Source: Fragum whitleyi (lineage: Eukaryota > Mollusca > Bivalvia > Cardiida > Cardiidae). Taken from it: a DNA stretch of 64,000 bases. Shown here in pieces: positions 33,656 through 47,800 of the stretch. The stretch is from positions 34,987,058 to 35,051,057 of the forward strand of contig OX411543.1 in NCBI GenBank assembly GCA_948146395.1, in the 5' to 3' direction. The translations under genes and the position numbers were made by a program. Each line of letters begins with the position of its first letter. The stretch's first letter is position 1. The notes beneath the pieces were generated by a model, which worked only from the letters and a program-made list of their open reading frames with translations, ran no database searches and had not been told where the DNA came from.

Positions 33656-35810
33656 AATGAAGTTGAATCTGTTCATAATTACAGGTTTCGCTGACTAAAT
33701 ATTGATGAATTATTTTCCAATTGTGACTTTGATAAATTCTGTCTAATAATTTGCGATTATTCTTTAATTACTACTTATTAAGTTTACTTCAATTTGGTCT
33801 GGTAGTAAAATTAATAGTCTCCACTGGCAATACTTTTATCAGAACCACTTCATCATGATTAATACTTTGAATTTTTTTTTAATAAATTATTCCCTGAAAA
33901 AAAAAAGACATTTTGATTGATAAGTGGAAACTCGATCAGCATGTAAAATGAGAAAAACGAGTTTTCTTCTAAGATTATTTTTGTAGTTATACATTTGAAT
34001 GTTCATAGAACTTTTCTTTGCTAAGAAACTGAGGCCATTTACAGGCCCCTTCCCCATGATAGAATTTTACCCCTAAAAATGCCTTTCCCCTCATGGACCA
34101 TTTTTCCCACTGATACAAGTTCATATCTAAAAAAGTGCTTTTCCTTGCTTGAAATTGGTAATCTATTTTTTCTTAAAGATTATTTTCTAAGACCAAAGAC
34201 TTTAATCAAGCTGTAGTTACAAGGTTTAGGAATGAAACAGAAGATTTACTTGGTAAATGACTTGAATTTTAGTTTCTGTATAACTATATGAAACACTTTA
34301 TATCAAAACTTATTTCTAAGCTTTCTACCAAAATATCAAAGAGTTAACTTTGTACTGCTTTATTGCGGGCAACAGGCCCCTTCCTGAAACATCAAAAAAA
34401 GCCCTGGCCTGATGTATATCATCTGCTTCATTTTTTGTTAGCCATAAGAGTTAAAAGAGGAAAAGTTCCAACCATTGGAATTTTGTTGTTCTGCATGAAG
34501 GGCTTGATAAATTCATTTTGTAAAGGAGTTAAATGAGATACTTGAATTTCAAAATGAGGGAGTCCAACCTGGAAAATCAGGAATTTCCCCATTTTGTCCT
34601 TGATTATTGTCAGCAAATCAAACATTATTCTGCAAACTAAAAAGTCTTACAAGTGATGACTATTTGCAATATTATCAAATTCTATACATTCAAACTGATT
34701 CTTGAATGATGAAAATTATCATAAAATTGTAGAAAGCTTAACATGCCCAGCCCTGCCTTTGATACTGAATTTTACACTTCATTCCAGGACCATTCCCCAA
34801 AATAAAAGTGATCAAGAGCACCCCATATGGGTGCCAACACTCAGCTGCAGCAAGGATCCTTTTTGGGTGAAATATTAAGAGATTCTCTCATTTTCCTGCC
34901 AGAAATCTCATTGAAACTGGCTCAATGAAAGAAAAATCTCAATGCAATGTGAATTTGATTGAAGGATTTGGTAAATTTATTGCTAAAAACAATAAAGTTC
35001 TCATAAGAACAGGCTAAATGAGATATTTTTGCACATGATATTCTCAGCAAGAATAGAATTGCCAGATAGTTTGTTATTCTAAAACACTGAATTAATCTTT
35101 AGAAAAAAAATCATAGTCCACTTTTAATGATCCATTTGAAACTTTTGCCTACATCACAGCGGTTAAAAGTAGCAAACATTTATCCTTATCAATACAATCC
35201 AGATATATATATACATTCCACATTAAGCATTACACTTTCAATACACGATCAATAAACTTGTCAGGTATTAAATGAGGGATTTAGCGAGACGGGCGTTTTC
35301 GTGATTTGTCATGTTTAAAGTGGACGCGGGATCGATTTTATGAACTTGTAAAACGGTTAAACATGTTTATTGAAAATTGTTGGTGTGTTTATAAAATACG
35401 ATAGTGTATATTAGTTCGTTTTAGGATAAGCACGAATATTGTGAAGGAAGGGAATAATAATCAATAAAGGATTTGTCGCTTACAAAATGATGCTTTAACT
35501 GTTGCTATTGACAACGGTGACACTTGATAAAAGTTGTTTTTCAATCCCCATTTGGAGTAAGCTTTGATTGTGTTTACTTCAATCACCTTTTGTTTAAAAA
35601 TTTAGGCTTAATCTATTGGTAGTCAAAGAAGAGGTGTGCAGAGACAAATTAATGCAAAAAGGGTACAAAAATTGAAGAAACAGCGCGGCCCAGACTTGCT
35701 TCATTCGGTGTTACGTGATATCAGCATCAGCGTACGAATTACCAACTTCAAAATTAAAACCGTTATTCAGCTTCACTAATTTGACAGAATAATTAACCCG
35801 AAGACCAATA

Positions 35811-35883
35811 ATGATAAACTACAGGAAATTTGAATGTCTGCTATTAGCAATCAATTTATTGTATGTTGCTGCACAACAGCAAG
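35811..35883 (+). CDS. SRCR-ZP gene exon 1: signal peptide
   Basis: It encodes [20 protein letters not shown] followed by AQQQ, with donor GTAAGT. There is a basic start and a hydrophobic core of about 13 residues, with likely cleavage after an AA pair. It ends in phase 1 and joins exon 2 through a Gly codon. Confidence 0.8.
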
Positions 35884-38800
35884 GTAAGTGAAACTGAAAC
35901 TTTTGAATTTCTCAGTAACGTTGTGGGAATAGGAAAGTTTCAATGCCCTTCAAGGGTACACCCCAAGCCAACTGAGCTTTGTTTATTCATCCATTGATTT
36001 ATTAATTACAAATAATTTAATGGTAAAACCATCCTTTATCTCGGAATCATTTCAAATGTAAGTTTATAACACTGACCCCCCCCCCCCCCCTACTTAGTGA
36101 CCCCCCCCCCTCCCCCCCCCCCCCCCCTCGACCAGCTGAAGTGAACATGATCATTTTAACCCTTTTATATCAGAACCATAATCTATTCTTATTTTGATAA
36201 TGCATTCTGGAATTTGATTGTTTGGTCTTTGTGCCGAACATTTTTTGTTCTGCTCTTATGGGTATTATCTTATGGGGGCACATATATGTTCGACAATTTG
36301 ACAAACATCTCTTGTTTTTTTTAGAATTTAGCTATTTATTGACAGTTCTAAGAATAATGAAAGTATGCTTAATGTGAGGACAATGTTTTACCACTTCGTA
36401 ATACATATCATGCAATCTAAATAAGTCTTTTTTAGGCTGTAGGCTGAGATTTATTGAAAGAGATAATTGGATATGGCTTAAAATAGTTTCTTTCTTTTGA
36501 TAAGGTGACATAAGGTTAGCAGGGCCAGGCAGCAATTCCACACATGGTCGTGTTGAAGTGTACTATAATAACCAATGGGGTACAGTGTGTGATGATAATT
36601 TCAGAACAGATGAGGCAGTTGTTGTGTGTCGCCAGCTGGGACATTCGTAAGTTAATCTGAGGTCATCATACAAAAAAAGACAGCTCAGTATTGAACACTC
36701 TAACCAAAACCTGTTGTTGAGAAAATGGTCACCTTCTGAGAAGCAAGTTTCAATAGAAATGACCTGGGTATTTGACCCAAAGAAAGGACCTTGGTTTGCA
36801 TAAGTAGGCTACAACTGTAGAGATTTAATGTCTTACCACTGTATGGAAAATTAAATTTAAAAACATAGGCCTAATTGAGTTGGGGTTTTTTATGACATTA
36901 AAAAGTAATGGCCAACCAGGATCATTCCTGAATGTAAGTGTTATTTTCATGAATTTGATAAACTATAATGACATTGACCTCAACAAATGACCTTGAAAAA
37001 GATTATAAAGAAACTAAAGTCATTGCCACAAGAATTATATATGTGAAACATTGAAGAATTCATTTAAAAGCTGAAGCCAATTAATTCAATCATGTTATCA
37101 TTATGTGTTTATGTGGCCATGAAAAATGACCTTGACCTGACTTAAATGTTTTTTGTAATGAATTCAATGGTCTTAGCGTAATATGACACAACTAATGAAT
37201 ACAACGCTGCATCTCTTAATAGCAGTAAGATGGCAAGCAACCCTGATAAATTATTTTGACCTTAGTTGATCCATGATCTTAGCACTAGTTCAATAAAAAA
37301 TATACTGTAAGGTTATACACATATTACAAGGATCATATACAGAAGTTTAACATGGACAGATTTTGAACCTGTGATATTTGGTTCTTCCCTTATTACAAGA
37401 TTACTACCCTTACAGCTTACGGTTACAAACAAGGACTCACATTTATTGGAATAATTAAATTTTTGCACCAAGTGAAGGCTCAATTCAGGCTTTGTAGTTG
37501 CACTGTCTGATCAGTCTTAAGTCTTCATTTTGTGCTTTCAGCTCGGACTCATAGTTTGTTTTTTTTTAAAATCCAGCTTATATTGATAATTCTTACCATA
37601 TGTATTATATAAATATCTTTAACTGGCTGTCCAGGTTGTCAAGTATACATTATGTCTTTTTCTTATACCCACATGTGAAATTATAATTGAGCCAGTGCGT
37701 GACATTTCCAACAATTTCATGTGTGCGTGGTAATCAGATGTTAAGCTATCTGGACAGCAACACAATGGAATGAGAATATTCACTGAACGCCTGAAGAAAA
37801 GTTAAGACATTATTTATCTCCAGAGCGTATAGTGAAGACTTAAGCCAGCCTGCGTGGATGCACTGGCTGGCCAGAGCCTTCACAAAGCGCACATGTGAAA
37901 TTGTTGGAAATGCTACACACTGGCTTAATTGGTCTGCTGGAAAATACATGTTTCACACATACAGAACAGGGATCAACACCTACTGTTTTCTAACAGGAGC
38001 CTGTAGGAATCCCAAGACACTATAAGCCCTCGTCATGCTGAATAAAAATCTTTGCAAAATAAATGTAAAATCAAATGGAAGTTACCAAATGTGAGTGAGT
38101 ATTGATTTTGGAAATGCATTGTTTCACACCTTTCTGGTTCAAAAATGAAATTCAGGCGGTATGAACTAAGATCAGACTGCACATATGTGCAGGCTGATCT
38201 TTGTCTATACCTCCTGTCAAAGCAGGAATATGCCGGGTTCAGCATGACAAGGGTTAAATAATGTCAAACCTGCATCATAAGTCAATCATGTGTCAGTATT
38301 TTAACTTCAGCCCAAATGGTGCCGTTGTCCTAGACTCTAAAGTGTATGGTGCGGGTACAGGTCCTATATGGATGGACGATGTGGACTGCGAAGCTGTAGA
38401 GTTCAGGCTTGTGGATTGTCAGTTTGGGGGCTGGAACCAGTCTGACTGCACACATGCGGAGGATGTTGGTGTGGCATGTCTGTCGACGGCATCATCCCCG
38501 ACAACCGTCACTATCCCACCAGCAACACCAGCACCGGTTGTACCAGAAGATGGAAATTGTAAGTATTGTTTGCTTGCAAAATAAAGGGGAAAGCATTTTT
38601 CACTCAACAAAATCTTTTTTCGAGCTCAGTTGTTTTCAGAGAAAATCCAAGGTATTGTGATCACCTTGGCATCGTATATGAGGTGTTGCCTTGGCAAGAC
38701 AATTTTCAACCTTTGTCATGTATCTGTTGTCATTGTAACTTTTAATGTGTGTTCACTATAGCATGAGCTATCCAGACTATCAAGAGGGATAACTCTGGAA

Positions 38801-41800
38801 GCATTTTTGTAAGAGTTTTGTCCCTTTTTTGACCTATTTTTTTTTGCATTTTCAAGCACCTGCAGCTGAGCGTTGCACCTGTAGGCAGTGCTCTTATTAG
38901 TATTTATTGTACCTATACCTTTTAAGTAGAGTATTGAGTTTACAGTCAAACTTGCCTTAGCAGCCACCTGCTTTCGTCAAGCAACTTGAAATGAACAAGA
39001 ACCCACTGTGTTTCCAAAGGAAGTGTTTGTATAGAAATTTCCCTGTATTAAACAAGCACTTGTCTTAAGCAAGCTCTTTTTGAATGTCCATTTCACCCTT
39101 GCAATACCTTAGAACCCTTGCCATGCTTAACCCAGAATATTTTCTGCTGTCTGATTATGGTCTATACCACCTAATTTTCCTTTATTAAACAGAAAAACTT
39201 AAATATTTTGCTTCGAAATTAATATTGACTCACAATTAATGCATCCAGTGTTTTCAGGACTTAGATTTAAATGAAATTTTACTAGGTTTTTATTCAGCAT
39301 GACAATAGTTAATACAGGTTTGAAAATGTATTGGCTTATGAATTATTTTCATCATGCCTTTTTTACTGTCTATCCATCTGTTTAACCATTGGATACTTTT
39401 CAGTTCCATGCCTTAAGGTAGTGTACATGTTATAGTTCAAACATAATGGAATTCATAATTCACAATGAAATCATAAATAAACATTGGTTAACACTGTTAA
39501 AGTTTATGACTTTATGTTGGAGAACTATAATTACAGGTGCATTACCTTACCTAAAACAGACTTTGACCAGGACTATGTTGATTTCCACAAAGTTTACTTG
39601 TAGCACTAAGATGTTCCCTGCTTCTGTTTATTTGTCAGGTCACAAGGATAAAACTTAATGTGAATATGTTTCAAAACTCAGGAGCAATTTGTCTTAGAGC
39701 TATGAACATTTATATATGCTGTATATGACATAATAAGATGACCTATTCATTTTGGTTCACATGCAGTTTTTATTCTAGGATTTAAAAATTGAGGGAGATT
39801 TCGGTGCAAAAACTATTCATGCTCCTTAGTTATAGTAAAAAGTCCCATACAAATCCAGAAAATATGGGGGATCTATGAAAAAAAGGAGGGATCCCCCAAA
39901 TCCCTTGCCTAGACACTGCACATGTGGGTCAAGGGCACAACATAACAGCAATTGTAACAGCTCAGTGACTTGTCTTTTAAAGCTGGCTTTGATATGACAT
40001 AGCAGTGGAGGAGAGCATGTGTAAAATATGTCAGCTTCTGCAGAGTTATATGGTCTAGGTCACTGCTCAAGGTCAAATATTTGAATTAAGGATCATAAAC
40101 TAGAAAATATCTACTACGTTTGTGGATAGATTGCAAAAGAAAATGACTCAAATGTTTCTGTCATGCCAACATGTGTAATCCAAAATGAATTTTCAGATAG
40201 TGGCCCAAGGTCAGAGTCAAAGATTATAGTCAAACATGGAATTAAAAGATAATACAGAGTATTTCTCCTGCATGAATGAATTGATTAGAAATTGAATTAG
40301 CTCAAGTTTTACCATCATGAGTAGTCTCATGTACCAACTGAAATTGATTTTAAAATTGTCTCAAGGTCATAGGTCAAGGTCAGATATTTTAGTGGACTGG
40401 ACAACAGGTTTTCTTGGATGACCTTCAAATGTTGCACCTTGGTCAGACTGCATTTTTTTTTTTGAAGTTGGATCAGGAAAAGCATCTTCAATCTTAAGAC
40501 TTGTATCTAGTTTCTGTTGACTGTATTGTTCAGAAGGCAACCAAAATTTCATGACTACAGTGTAGATTATAGGCTTGTACATATAGATTTTAGCTCCATT
40601 GGCTGAAAGCCACTGGGGCTATTGTCATGGCGTTGTGTCCATCGTTTGTCCATCCGTATGTGCGTCCGGTTGTAAACTTTTTCTATAAAAATCTTCTCCT
40701 CAGAAGCTACTGGATGAATTTCAACCAAACTTCAAAGGAATGATCCTTGGGTGAACCTCTTTTAAAGTTATTCAAGAAATTAAGATCCAATGAAAAACAT
40801 GGAATTAATGGGGGTGGCTATTTTCCATTATTGGTAAAAAGTGAGTTTTCTCAGATTGATGGATACCATTTAAATTTTACATGAATGATCCTAGGATGGA
40901 CCTTTATCAGTCTACCAAAAATTATTGTGATCGGATGAAAAATATGCATTTTATGGGCGGAGGTCATTTCGCTATATGTTATTTAGTGGAAACTTTGAAA
41001 ATCATTTTCTCAGACAGTAATTGATGGATATCAACCAAATTTCACTGGAATGATCCTTGAGTGAACCTTTATCAGTCTACCAAATACTATTGTGATCGGA
41101 TGAAAAATATGTATTTTTGGACTGAGGTCATTTCTCCATATATTATGTAGTGGAAACTTTGAAAATCATTTTCTCAGAGTGTAAGTGATGGATATGATAT
41201 CAACGAAACTTCACTGGAATGATCCTTGAGTGAACCTTATCAGTCTATTAAATACTATTGTGATCGGATGAAAAATATGTATTTTATGGGCGGAGGTTGT
41301 CTCTCTATGTGATATATATAGTGGAAACTTTGAATTTCATTATTTCAGGATGGATATCAACCAAATTTCACCTGAATGATCCTTGAGTAAACCCAAATCA
41401 GTCTACCAAAAACTATTGTGATGGGATGAAAAATATGTTTTTTATGGGTGGAGGTCATTTCTCTATATGATATATATTGGAAACTCTGAAAATCATTTTC
41501 TCAGAGTGTAATTGATGGATATCAACCAAATTTCACTGGAATGATCCTTGAGTGAACCTTTATCATGCAGCCAAAAATTACATTGTATTGTCATTGGATG
41601 AAAAAATATGTTTTTTATGGGCAGAGGTCATTTCTCTGTGTGTATCATTTCAATATCAGTAGAACCCAAAACATCTTAAAATCTAGTCAAACCTTAGATT
41701 TGCTTTTTCAAGAATTTCAAGCCTGTGGAGCGACTCAAGCCACTCATGGCTTTCTAGTTATATATTTGGTATTTTATATTGTCAATTTATACTATATTAA

Positions 41801-44800
41801 CATTATTATGAAGATATATTGTATTTATAGGAGAGAGGATAAATACTTTGGTCTGAAAGTGTCATATCAACTCCAGTATTTAACTCTTTCCTGTACAATG
41901 TCTGGATTTTCACTCTTTTTGAGTTTATATCTGAGAAAATATTCTTGAAAAATGATAAATTGCTTTTAACACCTTCTCATCTTCCCACAATATTTTCTAC
42001 AACTAAATATGGTTTCTTTTTTTGAATACCATCTACTTTTTTCATAATTTATTATTGACTGAATCATGTTTGAATTTCGGACAAGTTTGAAAATAAAGAA
42101 AAACAGGAAAAGGTTTATGTTTTTATGAAGTGATATACTCATAAATAATCCAATTTGGGGACCAATAGAATTTGAATGTAAACAATGTGGCATGATTATG
42201 TTGGAGTGATTTCAAATCTTATCTTGCTGTTTTTCTTTAACCAAAAAGAATTCAACTCATCGTATGCAACTCAAAAGAATCTTTGAGAATTCTACTCCTT
42301 TTATTGTCTCAAAACTTTCTTTCTGTCTTTCTTTCTTTTGCTCTTTCATTCCCTTTTACATGTTCTCTTCCTCTTTTTCTCTCTACCTTTCAAATTCACT
42401 CTTTCTTTTACTCTCTTTTTCATTTATTTATAATTCATAAACCCCCTTTTCCTTGCCAAAAAATGACACAAATGTGTTTTTTCCTTTTCTGTAATGAATA
42501 TATCTGTTCTGTAGTGTTCAATATTTAAACCATCACTTCTTTATTAATGTATATATATGCATTGTTATTATTATTGACTTTATTTTTGTTTTATTATATT
42601 AGTGTTAAAAACATGGTAAGATATTTTTATTGAGACTTTTATCAAAAGAGGATGGTGATGGGACTTGGTCTAACTTATTAATGCATGCTGCCTTGTGCTC
42701 ACAACTCAAATGTTTTCATGAGAAATTAAGTTAAGGTAAATATAGTGGGAAAAGGAGACATTGCTTGTTACAAGTAATGAATTCTTTCCTCAAAAACCTT
42801 CCTACTTCATACAGCTTTGAATGTATTCAATTAACCCATTGCCAGATGACGAAACTTTAGACAGGTTCAAATTTATCCAAATAATGTGAGAATGACAATT
42901 TTCAGTCGATTAATATCATTGTCTTTTTGGGAAAGAAAACATTATGAACAGTGAAGAAATTGCTTGTAAAAAGTACTTTCTTCATGTTTCAAAATATTTT
43001 CTAATTTTTTTTTTTTTTTTGCCTAAGAGTTGTTAAAAAGTGGAATTGTGAGGGATTTTTTTTAAATAAAACTGATTGAATGAAAGTCTCCAATGGTAAT
43101 ATTACTGTTTGAACCAGACTTAATTTTGTTCTCTGTTAAAAGATTAAAACGTTGTTTCTTTTCTATTTAAATGCAAACAGCTTTGGCAATAATTGTTTAT
43201 CATTGTTTAATATTTTAAAAACTTTTAACTTAATATGTGGCTTTCAGCATTTAGTTCATTAACATAAATTAACACAAGCTTGGCTACTCTATGCATTTTA
43301 TTTCATTTTACTTGGATCACTCAGGGATGTTGAATTTCCAGGCCACTTGAGCAACTTAGGCTTTAAAGCTAGCAGCCATGTTTTTAATTGAATAGCTGTA
43401 AAAGTACCAGTGAATTTTGAATCAGAATTATAATTTCAGTGTAATTGATACTAGTGAAAGGAATTTCAAGTTACCTGTCAAAATGCTTTTCAAATTTCAA
43501 TAAGTGCATTTTACCCAGTAAGTAGGATTAAAAACAGGAGAATCAAACAATTTCTCCCTTTATCTTATTGTTTTCTGTACCTATTTGTCTCCAATATGTG
43601 ATGGTTAGATAATATCTTTTAAAAACATTATGGTCCTTGTTTAAAAGAAACAAATAACAAAATATTTGAACAAACAAACCTTCAAACTGGACATTGAAAT
43701 TAAAGCGTCAATTTATCCAAGGACAAAGGAAGAAAATCTTGTTTTTCCATACCCCTTGATCACTACTAACTCATTACCACTCAACCCCTCTTGTGCGGCT
43801 ACCTTACAGCCTGATATTTTAACAATAAAATTCAGCACTTATGGTAAGATTTTAAGAAACTCAATAATTCCACTATGTTGAAGTTACTTTGAATGTCTAG
43901 TGTTTTTTCAGAGCCCAAAAGTGCTTGGGTATTAACTTGCTTAGGCATTTGCAGTGTTAATTTGACATATTTTAACCATAACAACAAATACAATCATGTA
44001 TAGATCTCATTCATTATGGAGTGAAGTACTGTAATAATCCAGGTGTAAGTTATGTGTGCGAAAGAAAGACAATTATTGGTGAAATATTCTGACAAGAATT
44101 AGTCAAAAGTTAAGTGACCTGTCACGCAAAAAGGGACCATCTGGGAACTTGGTAAAATAAACATCTGAAAAAAAAAGATTGGTTCAAGACCCACCCAACC
44201 AGAGGTTGCAATTCAAACATTCTTTCACAGGAAGGTAAATTGATTATTCTAGACTGAGAAAATTATTAAAGTGCAGTTTGACCAGGGTTGACACTTTACA
44301 CACTCTCTAGATGGTCCTTTTTTGTGTGATGGGTCACTGATTAAATGTGTCCAAATGAGGCTTACTTTTTACAGTGTACTCCATGCAGATTAGTTTGCTC
44401 TGGGTCTACAATGCTTCCTTGGACCTGGCTGTCTGAATAATTAAGGTCAATACTATATATTGGTTTGATATGTGATTTGATATTTACGCTTTCTTAATAT
44501 TTCAGTATTATCTTTTGTGTAATCAATAAAATTTGTTACACCTTGTGCATAAATACATGACTTTTTAGTGAATACATTTTCAACATTTTGTCCAACACTT
44601 GCTTCAATTATTTACTCCATCATTCTTTACATGCTTGAATATGAGAAAGAGAAAATATTGGAAGACAGAGTTATAGATAGATCTATTCTTTATTTATCCT
44701 TTTCTTTTTTTTAACTGTATAACTGTAACGTTTTTTTCCTTCAGGTTCAGTTCCTGACCCTACTATCCAGTTACAAAGTCCGACTAATCGTGAGGGCATG

Positions 44801-47800
44801 GGAGTTGTCCAGATATTTCGTAACGGAATTTGGGGCAACATTTGTGACAATGATTGGGATATCAATGATGCTAGGGTTGTTTGTAGAATGCTCTGTTATA
44901 AGTAAGTACAAATCGAAATTGCAATGGAATTTTCGGTGCAACTTTAATTGTGAAAAAAAGGTGGGGATATTAACCCTTTCCTGTTTTACAAAATTTCTGA
45001 CCTGTTCAAATTCAAAGGTCTTGCAGACGAAAACTTAAATTGGATTCAATTTGCAAAAATAACCATTCAGTAGGGGAGAAAATAGTGTGGAAAATGAAGA
45101 AATTGCTTGTCAGAAGCAATTTCTTCTTTTTTCACAATGTTTTCTCAATCATAAAATCACGGGCACGTAAAAAGCAGGGATTAAACAGCAAAGGGTTAAA
45201 GATGTTAATGTGTTGTGTAGATTTCTCTGTTACATGTGCAAATCAAAGTACAATAAGGAAACTGTTTTGTTTTGAAGCCATTAAAATGAAACTTTGTACA
45301 TACATAATTATTTTTTTCTGACAGTAGTTTCATGATAAAGACAAAAAATCATTATTCTGACCCTTTCATTTCTATCCATTTTGAGGTGACTTAAAAATAT
45401 CTGTTTTAACATACAACAAGTTTTATCTTTTATCAGGTTTGTTTGAACCTTTCTACATGTGTCAAGAGTAGTGATATTTACTATTCTGTAGGCAAAAATT
45501 CATCATTTTGATATGCATTCAATTGATTTTTTAAAAATAAATTAATTGCAATTAATATCCAGCAATTAAAATTTATATATCCACGGATATCTTGAACAAA
45601 AGACCAAACTAACCAGTCAATTTAAACCATAGAATTATCAAAGCTGTAGATAAAACACTTTGGTCACCCAGTGACAAAGAATTCATGATCATCAATTAAG
45701 ATAGTGGACCCATGATAGTTCCACAACGTTTTGGAAGTAATGATCTTTAACAGTATTATTTGGAGTTTGCTAATGAGATCAATAGGAAACCATGGATAAT
45801 ATTTTGAAAGGTCATTTATTCTGAAGTGTTGTGGATCTATTATAGATCCACTACCTTTAGAGATGAAGAAAGTTTTTGTTGATTTTATGGAGGTATGAAT
45901 CTGAAAACTTTTTTACATTGTGTGTATACACAAAGCCAATTCATACATGAGTGTAATAAGGCTTTTAGTTTCACACCTCCATAAAACAATAAATATTATC
46001 TTCGTATCTATGATTTAATAATGAAACAAAAGTGTTAAGGTTTGTAAATAATGAAGACGCTGTCATAGTGCAGTTGGTAGTGCATTGGACTGTCAATCTA
46101 GAAGTTCCGGGTTTGATCCCCAATGGTGGCACTCATTCTTTTTGACAATTTGTCTCCCACCAATGAGTCAATAATCATAGACCTATGTTGGATAGAAGCT
46201 GGAAGCTAGGAAAAGATGTAATGGTAGTACTGTTTTTAGGTGCTCCAGCCGCCATGATATAACTGAAAGATTGTTGAAAGTGGCCCATACCCCATACAAG
46301 TTATCAATAATGAAAGTGATGTCTTTCAGGCACTACATTTTTGAGGTCACTTTCAAAATAGCTGCATACTTAAAATTGTTTTCATTGCCAAATAAAAGTG
46401 ATTTTTCAATCAGCCAATCAGAATGCAAGAAAATTGAAACATCTAAATAAAACTAAATTCTGTGAATTCCACAGTGTGTCAAATGCATTACCAGGGGGTG
46501 AAGATATAGATACCTCAGAAATCGACGCTCCGATGGTCATTGAAAGTATGAATTGTGTCGGTAACGAAAATAATATCAGTGATTGTCCGCAGTCAGTATG
46601 GGCCAACAACAGTTGTGGAAGAAACGAGATGGCAACAGTTACTTGTGTGCCTGTCAATACAGAACCTGTCAGTAAGTGCTGCACTACCTTCTGGGTAACT
46701 TATTTCTTACGGGTACCTCAAGATTGAAATATGAATTACATATTTGAGACCTAATAGGGATAAAGAGAGATCAAACTTCCAACTTGATTTAAATTTAATT
46801 TTTATTCCCGACTAGTTTCGGTTTAAAATAAACCTTTTTCAAGGGAAACCATTTTGAACAATAACAATTTATGATGTCATTAACGTCACATGACGTCAAC
46901 GGCAACAACGTCAAAAAATGGCAATGAGTTTGGCGGAAAAATATCAATATTACAATACATTAAATAAATCAACAGATACAGGATCTAAAAAGATACAATA
47001 TTACAGGATAAATGCAATTTGAAAGCAAAAGATGAAAAAAGCCTGCAATAACTGTATTGTTAAAATGAAAGATAATGCAAAGTAATAAATAAATATTTAG
47101 ATATTTAAATTCACTTTTAAAATAGTGAAAAAAAGTAGGATTATTATGTGACTACCCACTATGTATATATCGAGGGTTCAACGCAACACTGTTGTAACTC
47201 CATTATTGTAAATTTTACAGGAGGATGAAAAAACTTTTTCTTTTTTGCTGTTAATGCAAATGCCAAAGTCCTTTAATGTAAAAACCTTCTTATAATCTTC
47301 AGTTTTAACATAGAAGTGAAAACTTTAGGAAACATAAAACATTAAAAAAGATGTTTGTAAAAATGTGACTTACAACAGTTTTCCACTTCAAACTGTTCTT
47401 GTCCAAGTTGGACATCTTTATGCAACACTGAAGTAACTTGACTTACAACAGTTTTCCAACTCAAATTATCTAACAGTGAGTTTAAATAAAATATGCAACA
47501 CTGTTGTAAGTGGACTCTCATCAGTTCCCAAGTTAAAATAAAGAACAACTCAAATACAAATCATGGCAAATTGCTGGTTTAATGGTTTAGGAGTAAATAA
47601 TGCATTATATTACTTTTTGGGAAAACTGAGAAAGAACATGTTAAACTCTTAAATTTTACCTATAGATTTTGTAAGATCTTTTGCAAATTGGGAATTTTCT
47701 TGCTAAAATGTTTCTTTTCAGCTTTTGGAAAGGGTCCTTTTAAGAGATCCATTTAAAGAAGTAAACAAAACAAAATCAACAAAAATACTGGAATTTCACT

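Larger units (their letters stand above)
31758..35810. other. Intergenic region between divergent receptor and SRCR-ZP genes
   Basis: About 4.05 kb separates the two start codons. It should hold both promoters, but no convincing TATA box or conserved element was picked out. The left half carries a dispersed repeat with a nested SINE (about 32680-33655). From 33700 to 35810 I saw only AT-rich sequence with no identifiable gene, RNA or repeat boundary. Confidence 0.6.

Noticed and set aside
42283..42528. 81-codon Ser/Phe/Leu-rich open frame
   Set aside because: It is a pyrimidine-rich low-complexity tract (TTTCTTTCTTTT) with no domain or gene context.
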